Shown here in pieces: positions 1 through 8,586 of a DNA stretch of 64,000 bases. The DNA comes from CAVVNP01 sp963800235 (lineage in GTDB: Bacteria; Actinomycetota; Acidimicrobiia; Acidimicrobiales; Iamiaceae). Within the stretch, counting starts at the first letter, position 1. Each line of letters opens with the position of its first letter. The notes below the pieces were generated by a model, which saw nothing but the letters and a program-made list of their open reading frames with translations, was not told where the DNA came from and ran no database searches. A program made the position numbers and the translations under genes. The DNA lies in NCBI GenBank assembly GCA_963800235.1, contig CAWDAD010000003.1:310001-374000 (forward strand), written 5' to 3'.

Positions 1-1380
1 GTGATCGCCGGCCTGGTGGGCTCCGCCGCCGCCACGGGGTCGTACCTGACCACGGCCCAGCGGCTCCGCTCGAACGTCGACGACTCGCTGGTGGCCACCG
101 CGACGACCCTCACCACGGGCGGCAACGGGCGCGACGGCGACCGCCGCCGGGGCCCCGGCGGGTGCCCCGAGCCCGGGCTCCTGCAGCCCGCCTCGGCGGC
201 CCAGCTCGTCACCGAGGAGGAGCAGGTCACCTCGTGCCTCACCGGTGCGCCGGTCCTTCCGGTGCCGGACGAGGACCAGGAGCCGCCGTCGGGCAGCGTG
301 CAGCTGCGCACCGTGTCCGTCGACGGCCGCTCCTACCGGGTGGCCACCGCCCGGTGGCCCGAGGGCGGCGTCATCGAGATCGGCCGCGACCTCGACGAGG
401 CGACCCGCGTCCTGCGGACCCTCCGCCTGCAGCTGGCGCTGATCACCCTGCTCGGCGTGGCGCTGGCCTCGCTCGGTGGCTGGCTGCTCGCCAACCGCCT
501 GGTCCGCCCGGTGGTCGGGCTGCGCGACGCCGCCGAACGCATCGCCGACACCCAGGACCTGTCGACGCCGGTCCCCGGCGGCGGGTCCGGCGAGGTGGGC
601 AGCCTGGCTGCCAGCTTCACCGCCATGGTCACCGCGCTGCGCCGCTCCCGCGACCAGCAGCAGCGGCTGGTCGACGACGCCAGCCACGAGATGCGCACAC
701 CGCTCACCAGCCTGACCACCAACCTCGAGCTGCTCCACCGGCTCGAGCAGCTGCCGCCCGACGAGCGCCGGGAGGTGCTGGCGGCGGTGCAGCTCGACGT
801 CCACGAGCTGACCCACCTCCTGACCGAGCTGGTCGAGCTGGCCACGGATCGCTCGGCGGACGACGAGCCGGTCGAGCCGGTCGACCTGGTCGATGTCGCC
901 GAGCAGGTGGCGCAGCGGGCCGCCCGGCGCTCGGGCCGGTCGATCCGCGTCGTGGAGGACGGTCCGGCCGGCGGCGGGCCCGTCGACGACGCCGCCCCCG
1001 GTGGCGCCCCTGCCGGAACCGGAACCGGAGCCGGAACCGGGGAGGCGACCCTGGTGCCGGCCCGACCCCACATGATCGAGCGGGCCGTCTCGAACCTCGT
1101 CGAGAACGCGGTGAAGTACAGCCCGGAGGGGAGCCCGGTCGAGGTCCACGTCGCCGGCGGCCGGCTGGAGGTGCGCGACCACGGCGCCGGCATCGCCGAG
1201 CACGACCAGGCCCTGGTGTTCGAGCGGTTCTACCGATCGGTCGAGTCGCGGTCCGAGCCCGGCTCAGGTCTCGGGCTGGCCATCGTCCGCCAGATCGTCG
1301 ACCGCCACGGCGGCCGGGTCTGGGCCGGCACCCACCCCGACGGGGGCGGGGTCGTCGGGTTCGAGCTGCCCGCCCGCTGA
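1..1380 (+). CDS. Sensor histidine kinase, 5' end probably outside the window
   Basis: Membrane histidine kinase of a two-component system. Read from the first base (GTG), 459 residues are visible. An extracytoplasmic segment runs to about residue 140, a membrane helix covers about 143-165, then HAMP, a HisKA domain with H-box DDASHEMRTPLTSL (phospho-acceptor His near residue 229) and a HATPase domain with N-box NLVENAVKYSP, G1 box RDHGAGI and G2 box GSGLGLAIV. A Gly/Ala/Pro-rich insertion of about 40 residues interrupts the start of the ATPase domain. No first membrane helix is visible, so the true start is probably upstream. No regulator is in view; it should lie to the left. The last 117 bp overlap the convergent membrane protein gene. 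Confidence 0.9.
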   Translation: MIAGLVGSAAATGSYLTTAQRLRSNVDDSLVATATTLTTGGNGRDGDRRRGPGGCPEPGLLQPASAAQLVTEEEQVTSCLTGAPVLPVPDEDQEPPSGSVQLRTVSVDGRSYRVATARWPEGGVIEIGRDLDEATRVLRTLRLQLALITLLGVALASLGGWLLANRLVRPVVGLRDAAERIADTQDLSTPVPGGGSGEVGSLAASFTAMVTALRRSRDQQQRLVDDASHEMRTPLTSLTTNLELLHRLEQLPPDERREVLAAVQLDVHELTHLLTELVELATDRSADDEPVEPVDLVDVAEQVAQRAARRSGRSIRVVEDGPAGGGPVDDAAPGGAPAGTGTGAGTGEATLVPARPHMIERAVSNLVENAVKYSPEGSPVEVHVAGGRLEVRDHGAGIAEHDQALVFERFYRSVESRSEPGSGLGLAIVRQIVDRHGGRVWAGTHPDGGGVVGFELPAR

Positions 1381-2655
1381 TCGGACGACGGCGTCGCGGT
1401 CGGGTCGGGCCCAGAGGAGGAGCGCCACGAGGGCGGCGGCCACCACGGGCATGGCGCGGGCCGGTGCCAGCCGCAGCGGCGCCTCGACCAGGCGCGAGGC
1501 CGGCGAGACGTAGAGGAGCTGGAACCAGACGGCCAGGCCCAGCCCGATGGCGGCGAGGCGCGCCCGGCAGAGCGCCAGCAGCGGGATCACCATGGCCGGG
1601 TACCAGGCCAGGGAGTAGTTGGTGGTGACCAGGTAGACGACGGTGGCCGCCACGGCCAGCTCGGCGGGGTCGACCCGGTGCCGCCACCGCCACACCACCG
1701 CCCCGAAGACGGCCAGGGCGAGCACCGCGGCGACCAGCTGGCGCTGGTGGGCATCGGTGGCGACCGACGGGACCGTCCGCCCCAGCTCGTGGGCGGTGGT
1801 GGCCACCCACGACGCCCACGAACCGCGCGAGAGCTGGGTGCCCTGCGCCTGCAGCGGCCCGACGGCGAGGGTGCCACCGAACAGCAGGTACCCGACCCCC
1901 ACCACGCCGGCCCCGGGCAGCGCGACGCGGACCGCGTCACGCCATCGTCGGAGGAGCACCAGGGCGAGCAGGACGGCACCGACGGCGGGCAGCGCCGTCA
2001 CCTTCACCAGCAGGGTCAGGCCGAGCAGCACGCCCGCCGCCCGGCTGCGCCCGTCGCGGAGCAGCAGCACGCCGACCAGGAGGCCCGCCCCGACCGCCAT
2101 GTCGATGTGGGCGTCGTTGACGGTGGCCAGCGCAGCCGGTGCCAGGCCCACCAGCGCCACCGCCCACGGTGCCGCTCGGCGCCGCAGCAGCAGCAGGGCC
2201 GAGCCGGCCAGCGCGGTCGCCGCCACCAGCTGGAACCACAGCCGGGCGAGCAGCGGCGAGGTGCCGTAGACGAGCGAGCCGGCGGCGGCCACGACCTGGA
2301 ACAGCGGCCCGTACGCCCCCACGGTGTGCCGCCAGGCGCCGGCCACGTGGGCCAGCAGGGGGTCGTGGGGGAAGTGGGCGGGCGGGACGCGGTACGGGTT
2401 GACGTGGTGCACCCCGAGGATGCGCCCCTCCATGGCGTAGAGGTAGACGTCGTGGGAGGCGCTCACCGGGACCACCGCCGCCAGCAGGGCCAGCCCCACG
2501 ACGGCGGCGCCGAGCCAGCGACGGGGCACGGCGTCCGGGGTGGCCCCCAGCGCCAGCACGCACGCCACGTGGGCCACCACCACCACGACCAGGGCCAGCC
2601 AGCGGGCCCAGCCCGAGAGGCCGCCGGTGAGGAGCCACGCCGCGTCGAGCGCCAC
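1264..2655 (-). CDS. Polytopic mannosyltransferase-like membrane protein
   Basis: About 463 residues with roughly 10-12 hydrophobic segments and an early loop motif SHDVYLYAMEGRILGVHHVNPYR, shared in style with polyprenol-phosphate-mannose-dependent GT-C mannosyltransferases (MptA/MptB, GT87-like). It probably transfers mannose from a lipid carrier on the outer face of the membrane during lipoglycan or polymannan synthesis; substrate is inference. The GTG at 2655 is the only usual start after the upstream stop, but the frame stays open upstream and the residues before it look like part of the first helix, so the N-terminus is uncertain. The C-terminal tail is encoded antisense to the catalytic end of the neighbouring kinase. 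Confidence 0.7.
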   Translation of the reverse strand: MALDAAWLLTGGLSGWARWLALVVVVVAHVACVLALGATPDAVPRRWLGAAVVGLALLAAVVPVSASHDVYLYAMEGRILGVHHVNPYRVPPAHFPHDPLLAHVAGAWRHTVGAYGPLFQVVAAAGSLVYGTSPLLARLWFQLVAATALAGSALLLLRRRAAPWAVALVGLAPAALATVNDAHIDMAVGAGLLVGVLLLRDGRSRAAGVLLGLTLLVKVTALPAVGAVLLALVLLRRWRDAVRVALPGAGVVGVGYLLFGGTLAVGPLQAQGTQLSRGSWASWVATTAHELGRTVPSVATDAHQRQLVAAVLALAVFGAVVWRWRHRVDPAELAVAATVVYLVTTNYSLAWYPAMVIPLLALCRARLAAIGLGLAVWFQLLYVSPASRLVEAPLRLAPARAMPVVAAALVALLLWARPDRDAVVRSAGGQLEPDDPAPVGVGAGPDPAAVAVDDLADDGQPET

Positions 2656-2837
2656 GCAGGCGCCGAACGCCGCCCGGGTCGCCGGCGGCGAGGGGCGGAT
2701 CGGCGGGCGGATCGACGGTCGGGGCAGCTTCGGGCTCCCTGCGCGTGGCCGGGTCGCGCCTCAGGGGCGCAGCGCCTGGTCGGCACGGCGGCGGGTCCCG
2801 CCGCTCGATCGCCAGGCTAGGAGGTGACGCCCGAGGG

Positions 2838-4040
2838 TCACCGGCTGAGGACGGCCACGAAGTCCCGCTGGTCGGTCGACAGGTAGCGGAACGCCGACTG
2901 GGGCATCGACGGCGTCAGCTTGGCGCCCCGCAGGCCGCGCGGCGGGTGCTCGAAGTAGTTGAACGTGACCATGTGGTTGTGGATGTCGAGCTCCATGGCC
3001 TCGACCGCGCCGGCCCGGTGCATGGTCTGGGCCAGCGACTCGAGCGTCATCCCGTCGCCACCGGCGTAGATCACGTTCCCGGCCCGGTCGACGCCGATGG
3101 CCGACCGCCAGGTGTAGGTGTCGGTCAGCTGGCCGCCCCACTGCTGGCCGGCGTTGGACGACAGACCCGGCACGACCTGCCCGCGATCGACGATGAGGTG
3201 CAGGTTCTGCCGGACCGCGGCCAGCCCGTCGGTCGTGCTGATCTCCCGCCCCCACTGCACGACCCGGATCCGCCCGTCGGCGGTCACCACCAGCGAGGCG
3301 TCGCCGGGGACGAGTGGCTTGGCCGTCCGCCCCTCGGCCCAGTAGCCGCCGTGGGCGTCGCGCATCTTGAAGCCGGAGTTGAACACCGCCACCAGGTTCG
3401 AGCGCTCGGTCGGCGGCACCTGGCCACCCCAGGGCCAGCCTCCGCCGCCGGGCTGCACCGTGCCGGCGACCAGGCGGAAGCGGACCAGCTTCGGGTCCAG
3501 GCGGGCCAGGCCGACCACGTAGCTCGTGTGGGTGGCGTCGGGACGGACGAAGGTCGTGGCGAGGCCGGCGGTGCCGTTCGGCGCGGCCGGCGCGACGTGC
3601 CACACCCCCTCGCCCGGCAGCGCCGTGGCCGCCGGCGTCCGGACCCGGGGCAGGTCGGCGATGCGACCCGGGTCGTGGGGGACGACCTTCGGCCGGCCGC
3701 CGCCGTGGGGCGGGTGCAGCTTGAGCCAGGCGTCCTCCACCCCGTTCACGACGCCGTTGAGGCCGTGGTCGCGGAGCCACTCGACCGACTGCACCTTCCA
3801 GCCCTGGCCGCCGGGGGCGGTCAGCGCGTGCGCGTAGGACCAGCCGGCGGGCACCAGTGCCACCACCAGGACGACGGCGAGCACCCGCCGGAACCGCCGG
3901 AGGCGACGCCGCCGAGGTGGCGGCGCCGAGTCCGGCGGCGGCGGGACGGGCCCGGCCGGGGGCCGGCGGGCACCCTCGTCGGGACCGCTCGCCGGTTCGG
4001 CGGGCGTGGACGACGGCGGGGAGGTGATCGTCGCGGTCAC
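2838..4040 (-). CDS. Phosphodiester glycosidase (NAGPA-like) family protein, membrane-anchored
   Basis: A 400-residue protein with a Pro-rich cytoplasmic N-terminus, one membrane helix near residues 48-72 after an Arg-rich stretch (RRRRLRRFRR), and a long exported domain. The C-terminal half has hallmarks of the phosphodiester glycosidase/DUF2233 family: FNSGFKM, an invariant-looking ELDIHNH stretch and the GGDGMTLESLAQ block. Relatives hydrolyse or trim sugar phosphodiesters in exopolysaccharide metabolism, so a cell-surface glycan role is likely; the substrate is unknown. The GTG start at 4040 sits behind GGAGGTGG. It stands alone between the mannosyltransferase-like gene and the two-component pair, all on this strand. 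Confidence 0.75.
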   Translation of the reverse strand: MTATITSPPSSTPAEPASGPDEGARRPPAGPVPPPPDSAPPPRRRRLRRFRRVLAVVLVVALVPAGWSYAHALTAPGGQGWKVQSVEWLRDHGLNGVVNGVEDAWLKLHPPHGGGRPKVVPHDPGRIADLPRVRTPAATALPGEGVWHVAPAAPNGTAGLATTFVRPDATHTSYVVGLARLDPKLVRFRLVAGTVQPGGGGWPWGGQVPPTERSNLVAVFNSGFKMRDAHGGYWAEGRTAKPLVPGDASLVVTADGRIRVVQWGREISTTDGLAAVRQNLHLIVDRGQVVPGLSSNAGQQWGGQLTDTYTWRSAIGVDRAGNVIYAGGDGMTLESLAQTMHRAGAVEAMELDIHNHMVTFNYFEHPPRGLRGAKLTPSMPQSAFRYLSTDQRDFVAVLSR

Positions 4041-4153
4041 GCCAGGCCACCTCCGGTCGGGCTCATGCCCTGCACGGTACGGACGACCCCGTCAGCGGCG
4101 GGCACGCTGCCGGTCAGCTTCCGGTAAAGGGTCGGCCGCCGGTGCCGGGCCGC

Positions 4154-5470
4154 TCAGCGGGTGGCCGCGACGGCCGGTTCGGCGCCGGCGGCGTCGGTGT
4201 CGGCGGGGATGAGCAGCCGGAAGGTCGGTCGTGGGCCCGGGCTGACCAGGGTCAGGCGGCAGCCCTCGGCCTCGGCCAGCGACCGCGCCAGCGACAGGCC
4301 GATGCCGTGCCCCGTGCCGACCCCGCGCTCGAACACCGACTCGGGGTCGCCGGTGACGCCCGGCCCCTCGTCGTGGACCTCGATGGCGACCCCGCCGGGC
4401 GTGGTGCGGGCGGACACGGTGATGGTGCCTCCGCCGTGCTCGAAGGCGTTGGCGATCAGCACCTCCACGATCTGCTTGAGCGCCTCGGGCGTGATCCGGG
4501 CGGGGGGCACCTCCTCGGGCAGCGCCAGGCGCACCGGGCGATGACGCTGCCCGGCGCGCGCCTGCCAGGTGGCGACCTCGTCGACGAGCAGCGGTGAGGG
4601 GTCGACCGGGGCCAGCTGCGGGCGGTCGGCCCGGGCCAGGCGGAGCAGGTCGTCGACGGTGGCCTGCAGGCGGTCGACCTCCCGCAGGGCCGGCTCGACG
4701 ACCTCCCGGGGGTCGTCGGCTCCGGCCGCCGCCGACTCGAGCACCAGCCGGAGCCCGGTCAGCGGGGTGCGCAGCTGGTGGGAGGCGTCGGCGGAGAAGT
4801 TGCGCTCCCGGGCGATGAGGCGGCCGAGGCGACCGGCGGTGGCGGTCAGGGCGTCCCCCGCCCGGTCGAGCTCGGGCACGCCGCTCGACTCGACGGTCAC
4901 GGTGAAGTCCTCGTCGCCGAGCCGGCTGGCGGCGCCGGCCAGGGCGTGCACCGGCCGGGCCAGCCGGCGAGACAGCCACCAGGCCAGCAGGGCCGCCACC
5001 GAGATGACCACCAGCCCCAGCACGCCCATGACCAGCCAGGCGGAGCGGATGCGGTCCTCGACCTTCGACTCGGGCACCGCGGCGCGGACCGCGCCGTAGG
5101 TGCGCTCGTTGGCGGTGAGCGGCCACCCGACCGACAGCTGGGCGGAGTCGGTGTACTGGGCCAGCCGACCTCCGAGCGCCGAGCGCACCACCTTGTCGGC
5201 CCGGAGCGGGCCGTCGCCGGCGACCCGCCGGCCGTTGGCGTCGTAGACGGCGTAGACGACGTCGTCGCGGTCGCGCAGGCGGGGGACCTCGACCACGCTC
5301 CCGTCGAGCCGGGTGGGCACCTCGGCGGCCACGCCCGCCGCCGAGCGCTGCAGGGAGGAGAAGGTGTCGTCGCGCTCCACCCGGCGGACCACCACCGCCA
5401 GCGGGACGCCGAAGGCCGCCACCGACAGGGTCGCCACCGCCAGGATGGCCAGGAGGATGCGCTTGGTCAC
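4154..5470 (-). CDS. Sensor histidine kinase of a two-component pair
   Basis: A 438-residue kinase: first membrane helix at about residues 3-28, a sensor loop to about residue 150, second helix followed by HAMP, H-box FSADASHQLRTPLTGL, N-box IANAFEHGG, G1 box HDEGPGV and a GHGIGLSLARSLAEAEG lid region. The GTG start at 5470 is chosen because it overlaps the stop of the response regulator gene by GTGA (5467-5470), so the two are almost certainly co-translated. The signal sensed cannot be read from the sequence. A longer open frame upstream lacks kinase similarity and lies under the regulator gene. Confidence 0.93.
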   Translation of the reverse strand: MTKRILLAILAVATLSVAAFGVPLAVVVRRVERDDTFSSLQRSAAGVAAEVPTRLDGSVVEVPRLRDRDDVVYAVYDANGRRVAGDGPLRADKVVRSALGGRLAQYTDSAQLSVGWPLTANERTYGAVRAAVPESKVEDRIRSAWLVMGVLGLVVISVAALLAWWLSRRLARPVHALAGAASRLGDEDFTVTVESSGVPELDRAGDALTATAGRLGRLIARERNFSADASHQLRTPLTGLRLVLESAAAGADDPREVVEPALREVDRLQATVDDLLRLARADRPQLAPVDPSPLLVDEVATWQARAGQRHRPVRLALPEEVPPARITPEALKQIVEVLIANAFEHGGGTITVSARTTPGGVAIEVHDEGPGVTGDPESVFERGVGTGHGIGLSLARSLAEAEGCRLTLVSPGPRPTFRLLIPADTDAAGAEPAVAATR

Positions 5471-6159
5471 GACCCCTCGAAGCGGTACCCGACCCCCCGG
5501 AGGGTCGTGATGCGGCTGGGTTCGCCCGGCTTCTCCCCCAGCTTCCGCCGCACCGCCGAGATGTGGATGTCGAGGGTCTTGGTCGAGCCCCACCAGTGCT
5601 CGTCCCAGACGTCGGTCATGATCTGCTCGCGGGTGAGGGCGACGCCGGGCGAGGCCACCAGGTAGGCGAGCAGGTCGAACTCCTTGGGTCGCAGCTCGAG
5701 CTCCTGGTCGCCGACCCACGCCCGGTGGGCGCCGCGGTCGACCGACACGTCGCCGGCGGTCACGACCGACGGCACCTCGGGCCCGGTCGGCGGGGGCTCG
5801 ACGCGGCGCAGGTGGGCGCGGAGCCGGGCGACCAGCTCGGCCAGCCGGAACGGCTTGGTCAGGTAGTCGTCGGCGCCGGCTTCGAGCCCGGCCACGACGT
5901 CGATCTCCTCGGTCCGCGCCGTGAGCATGACGATGGTGGCGCCGGGCGCCCGATGGCGAAGCTCCCGGCAGACCTCGACGCCGTCCATGTCGGGGAGCCC
6001 GAGGTCGAGCAGGATCAGGTCGTACCCTCCCGTCGCCGCCAGCTCGAGGGCGGCACCGCCGGTGGCCGCCCGCTCGCCCTGCCAGCCCTGGCCCGCGATG
6101 AGGCGGACCAACCCGTCACCGATGGTGTCGTCGTCCTCGACCACGAGCAACCGTGACAT
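5467..6159 (-). CDS. OmpR/PhoB-family response regulator
   Basis: A 230-residue regulator. The receiver domain has the acidic pair at residues 9-10, phospho-acceptor Asp52 in LILLDLGLPDMDG, and the conserved Lys102 in LTKPF. From about residue 130 a winged-helix DNA-binding domain follows (ELRPKEFDLLAYL, REQIMTDVW, KTLDIHISAVRRKLGE). It is the first gene of the pair with the kinase downstream, overlapping by four bases. The start codon is preceded by TAGCCT six bases upstream, so the transcript is probably leaderless. Targets are unknown. Confidence 0.96.
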   Translation of the reverse strand: MSRLLVVEDDDTIGDGLVRLIAGQGWQGERAATGGAALELAATGGYDLILLDLGLPDMDGVEVCRELRHRAPGATIVMLTARTEEIDVVAGLEAGADDYLTKPFRLAELVARLRAHLRRVEPPPTGPEVPSVVTAGDVSVDRGAHRAWVGDQELELRPKEFDLLAYLVASPGVALTREQIMTDVWDEHWWGSTKTLDIHISAVRRKLGEKPGEPSRITTLRGVGYRFEGS

Positions 6160-6171
6160 GGGCGGAGGCTA
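6160..6171 (-). promoter_or_regulatory. Leaderless -10 before the response regulator
   Basis: On the minus strand TAGCCT is followed by six bases and then the ATG. No Shine-Dalgarno sequence fits in that space, so transcription probably starts at or next to the start codon. Confidence 0.5.
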
Positions 6172-6379
6172 GGCCCCGGGGGGTGAGGGCGGGGCGCCGC
6201 GGCGTCGCAGGTTCCCGCTGGTGGAGGGCGTGACGGCCGTCATCGCCCGCCTCACCCGGCCGGGTGGTTCGCCCGGCCGGAGGTTTCCCCGGCACGACCG
6301 GCCGGGGTAGCTTGCAGGTGTTGACCAAGTGGTTGCTCGATCACGCAACGGTCGTCCGGCCACGTCTGCGAGGACACCC

Positions 6380-6538
6380 ATGTTCGAGCTTCTCGTGAGC
6401 ACGATGCGGCGGCTGAGCGACACCCCTGGCCGGTGGGCGGGCAACTTCATCGACCTGGTCGACGAGTTCGACGAGCTGTGGGACCTCGACGACCCCCTGC
6501 TGGCCGACGACCGGCTGGCCGTCCCCCCGCACCGCTAG
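6380..6538 (+). CDS. Small acidic hypothetical protein (52 aa)
   Basis: The ATG at 6380 follows GCGAGGACACCC, a possible ribosome site, and gives a 52-residue protein beginning MFELLVSTMRRLSDTPGRW and ending in an Asp-rich tail. A longer frame starts at 6329 but its extra residues look untranslated. It is divergent from the response regulator and convergent with gpgS. A hexamer TAGCTT near 6308 could be its -10. I recognise no family; it may be a small lineage-specific peptide or a chance frame. Confidence 0.45.
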   Translation: MFELLVSTMRRLSDTPGRWAGNFIDLVDEFDELWDLDDPLLADDRLAVPPHR

Positions 6539-6551
6539 CCGCCGGCCGGCC

Positions 6552-7439
6552 TCACGGGTCGGTCTCGACCCGGTCGAGCAGGCTCGCCAGGGGCGGCCGG
6601 TCGCGCACCTCGAACGTCGCGCCCGGCGGCACCGGCAGGGGGAGTCGGGGTTCGCTCTCCACCACCAGCCCGGCGCGCCGGAGCGCCACGTGGAGCACCT
6701 CGGCCGCCTGGACGCTGAGCTGCTCGAGCGGGCGGTTGCGGTGGCGGCGCTCCCCCAGGTCGACCTCGACGATGGCGTCGATGCCGTCGCGCTCGGCCAC
6801 GTCGATCAGCAGGCCGAGGTCGACGCCGTAGCCACCGGCGAAGGGCACCTCGAGCACGCTCGAGCGGCGGGCGGCGTACTCGCCGCCGAGGGGCTGGGCG
6901 ATGGCGGTCAGCGCCGGGTGGAGCATGGCCAGCACCGGGCGGGCGACCAGCTCGGTGACCCGCCCGCCGCCGGCGTGGGGGAGGTCGGAGAGGCGTCGGT
7001 AGCGGCCCTTGACGAAGGTGACGGCGTCGTCGAGCAGCAGCGGGGCGGCCAGGCGGGCCGGCCAGAGCGGGTCGAAGGGGTCGAGGTCCCCGTCGATCCA
7101 CACCACCACGTCACCGGTCGAGGCGGCCAGCGACCGCCACATGGCCTCGCCCTTGCCGGGCCGGAGGTCGACCGCCGGCGGGGCGTCGGCGGTGGCCACC
7201 ACCCGGGCGCCGGCGGCCTCGGCCACCGATGCGGTGCGGTCGGTCGACCCGTCGTCGACCACCACGATCTCGTCGAGCAGCGGCACCTCCTCGATCAGCG
7301 CCCGCCGGGCGGCGGCGACGATGTCGCCGATGGTGGCGGCCTCGTCCCGGGCCGGGATGCACAGCGACACGGTGCGCCCGGCCTTGGCCTCGACCAGGTC
7401 GGCGGGACCGATGGCGCCGGCCGGGTGGACGGGGCTCAC
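6552..7439 (-). CDS. gpgS: Glucosyl-3-phosphoglycerate synthase
   Basis: A GT81 glycosyltransferase that joins UDP-glucose (or another NDP-glucose) to 3-phosphoglycerate, the first step of glucosylglycerate and methylglucose lipopolysaccharide synthesis. About 295 residues: SLCIPARDEAATIG and IVVVDDGSTDRT nucleotide-sugar motifs, LRPGKGEAM, the metal-binding WIDGDLDPFDP region, then FVKGRYRR and a GGYGVDLGLLIDV block typical of GpgS. The GTG at 7439 is preferred over one at 7502 because it gives a GTGA overlap with the folP stop. A folP-like gene directly upstream of gpgS is also the arrangement in mycobacteria (folP2-gpgS), which supports the call. Confidence 0.92.
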   Translation of the reverse strand: MSPVHPAGAIGPADLVEAKAGRTVSLCIPARDEAATIGDIVAAARRALIEEVPLLDEIVVVDDGSTDRTASVAEAAGARVVATADAPPAVDLRPGKGEAMWRSLAASTGDVVVWIDGDLDPFDPLWPARLAAPLLLDDAVTFVKGRYRRLSDLPHAGGGRVTELVARPVLAMLHPALTAIAQPLGGEYAARRSSVLEVPFAGGYGVDLGLLIDVAERDGIDAIVEVDLGERRHRNRPLEQLSVQAAEVLHVALRRAGLVVESEPRLPLPVPPGATFEVRDRPPLASLLDRVETDP

Positions 7440-8386
7440 CGGCGCCGCTCGCCCCTGGTCGGCGACCGGCGGTCCGCTCGCCCGGCGTCGCCGTTCGCCC
7501 ACCGCAGGCGGTCGGCCAGCAGCAGGTCCTCGGGCAGGTCGACCTGTCCGGCCAGCGCGCGGGCCACGGCCAGCAGGTCGACGGTGGCGGCCACGTCGTG
7601 GACCCGGAAGATGCTGCCCGGCCGCGGACCGACGTGGGCGATGGCGGCCAGGGTCCCGGCCCCTCGCTCCTGCGGGGCGCGGCCGGTGACCGCCCCGATG
7701 AAGTCCTTGCGGGACAGGGCGTAGAGCACGGGGCGGCCGAGGTCCAGCACGGGGTCGAGGTCCCGCAGCAGCTCGACGGTCTGGTGCGGCGTCTTGGCGT
7801 AGTCGACCCCGGGGTCGACCACGATCGACGCCGGGTCGACGCCCAGGTCCTCGGCGGCCGACACCCGCTCGGCCAGCACGTCGGCCACCTCGGCGGCCAC
7901 GTCGCGGTAGGCGCCGGGGTCCTGCAGCCGCTGCTTGGGGGCCACCTTGGTGTGCATGACCACCAAGCCGGCGCCGGCCCGGCCGCAGACCTCGGCCACC
8001 TCGGGGTGCAGCAGGCAGCTCACGTCGTTGATCAGGGAGGCGCCGGCATCGAGCGCCGCACGGGTGACCGCCGGGCGGTAGGTGTCGACCGACACCACCG
8101 CGTCGGGACGGGCGGCCACCACCCGCTCGATCACCGGCACCACCCGGTCGATCTCGAGCTGCTCGTCGATCTCGGGCACCTGGGTGATGCCCGACTGGCC
8201 ACCGATGTCGACCAGGTCGGCCCCCTCGTCGAGGGCCGCCAGCGCCCGGTCGGCCTGGGCGCCGGCGTCACCGATCTGGGCGCCGTCGGAGAACGAGTCG
8301 GGTGACGCGTTCACGATGGCCATGACGAGCGGGCGGGACAGGTCGAGCGAGCGGTCCCGCAACCGCAACGATGTCGGCGACCTCAC
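7436..8386 (-). CDS. folP: Dihydropteroate synthase family protein (FolP/FolP2)
   Basis: A TIM-barrel pterin-binding enzyme: MAIVNASPDSFSDG (pterin loop), DIGGQS, VSVDTYRPAV, INDVS, DPGVDYAKTPHQT and the ALSRKDFIG motif. True DHPS condenses 6-hydroxymethyl-dihydropterin pyrophosphate with p-aminobenzoate. The partnership with gpgS and the GGQSG variant of the usual GGEST loop recall mycobacterial FolP2, which is reported to lack DHPS activity, so the biochemical role is open. The GTG at 8386 (316 residues) is my choice; a start at 8464 would add residues that look non-coding and approach the divergent gene. Confidence 0.88.
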   Translation of the reverse strand: MRSPTSLRLRDRSLDLSRPLVMAIVNASPDSFSDGAQIGDAGAQADRALAALDEGADLVDIGGQSGITQVPEIDEQLEIDRVVPVIERVVAARPDAVVSVDTYRPAVTRAALDAGASLINDVSCLLHPEVAEVCGRAGAGLVVMHTKVAPKQRLQDPGAYRDVAAEVADVLAERVSAAEDLGVDPASIVVDPGVDYAKTPHQTVELLRDLDPVLDLGRPVLYALSRKDFIGAVTGRAPQERGAGTLAAIAHVGPRPGSIFRVHDVAATVDLLAVARALAGQVDLPEDLLLADRLRWANGDAGRADRRSPTRGERRR

Positions 8387-8586
8387 GGCTTCGACATCCG
8401 CCTGGCTGCAGCGTGCACGAGGAGCGCTCCGGGTGCCGTGCTCCGCCGGGACGCGGGCCGGCACGGGTCGACGATCAGGGCCGGCTCACGGTATCCGCTG
8501 CCGCACGCGGCTCGGCCGCCCGGGGCCGCGACCGGCGCGCCGGTCCGGCCTGGGACCCGTCTGGGAGACTCCGTGCGGAGGTGCGC

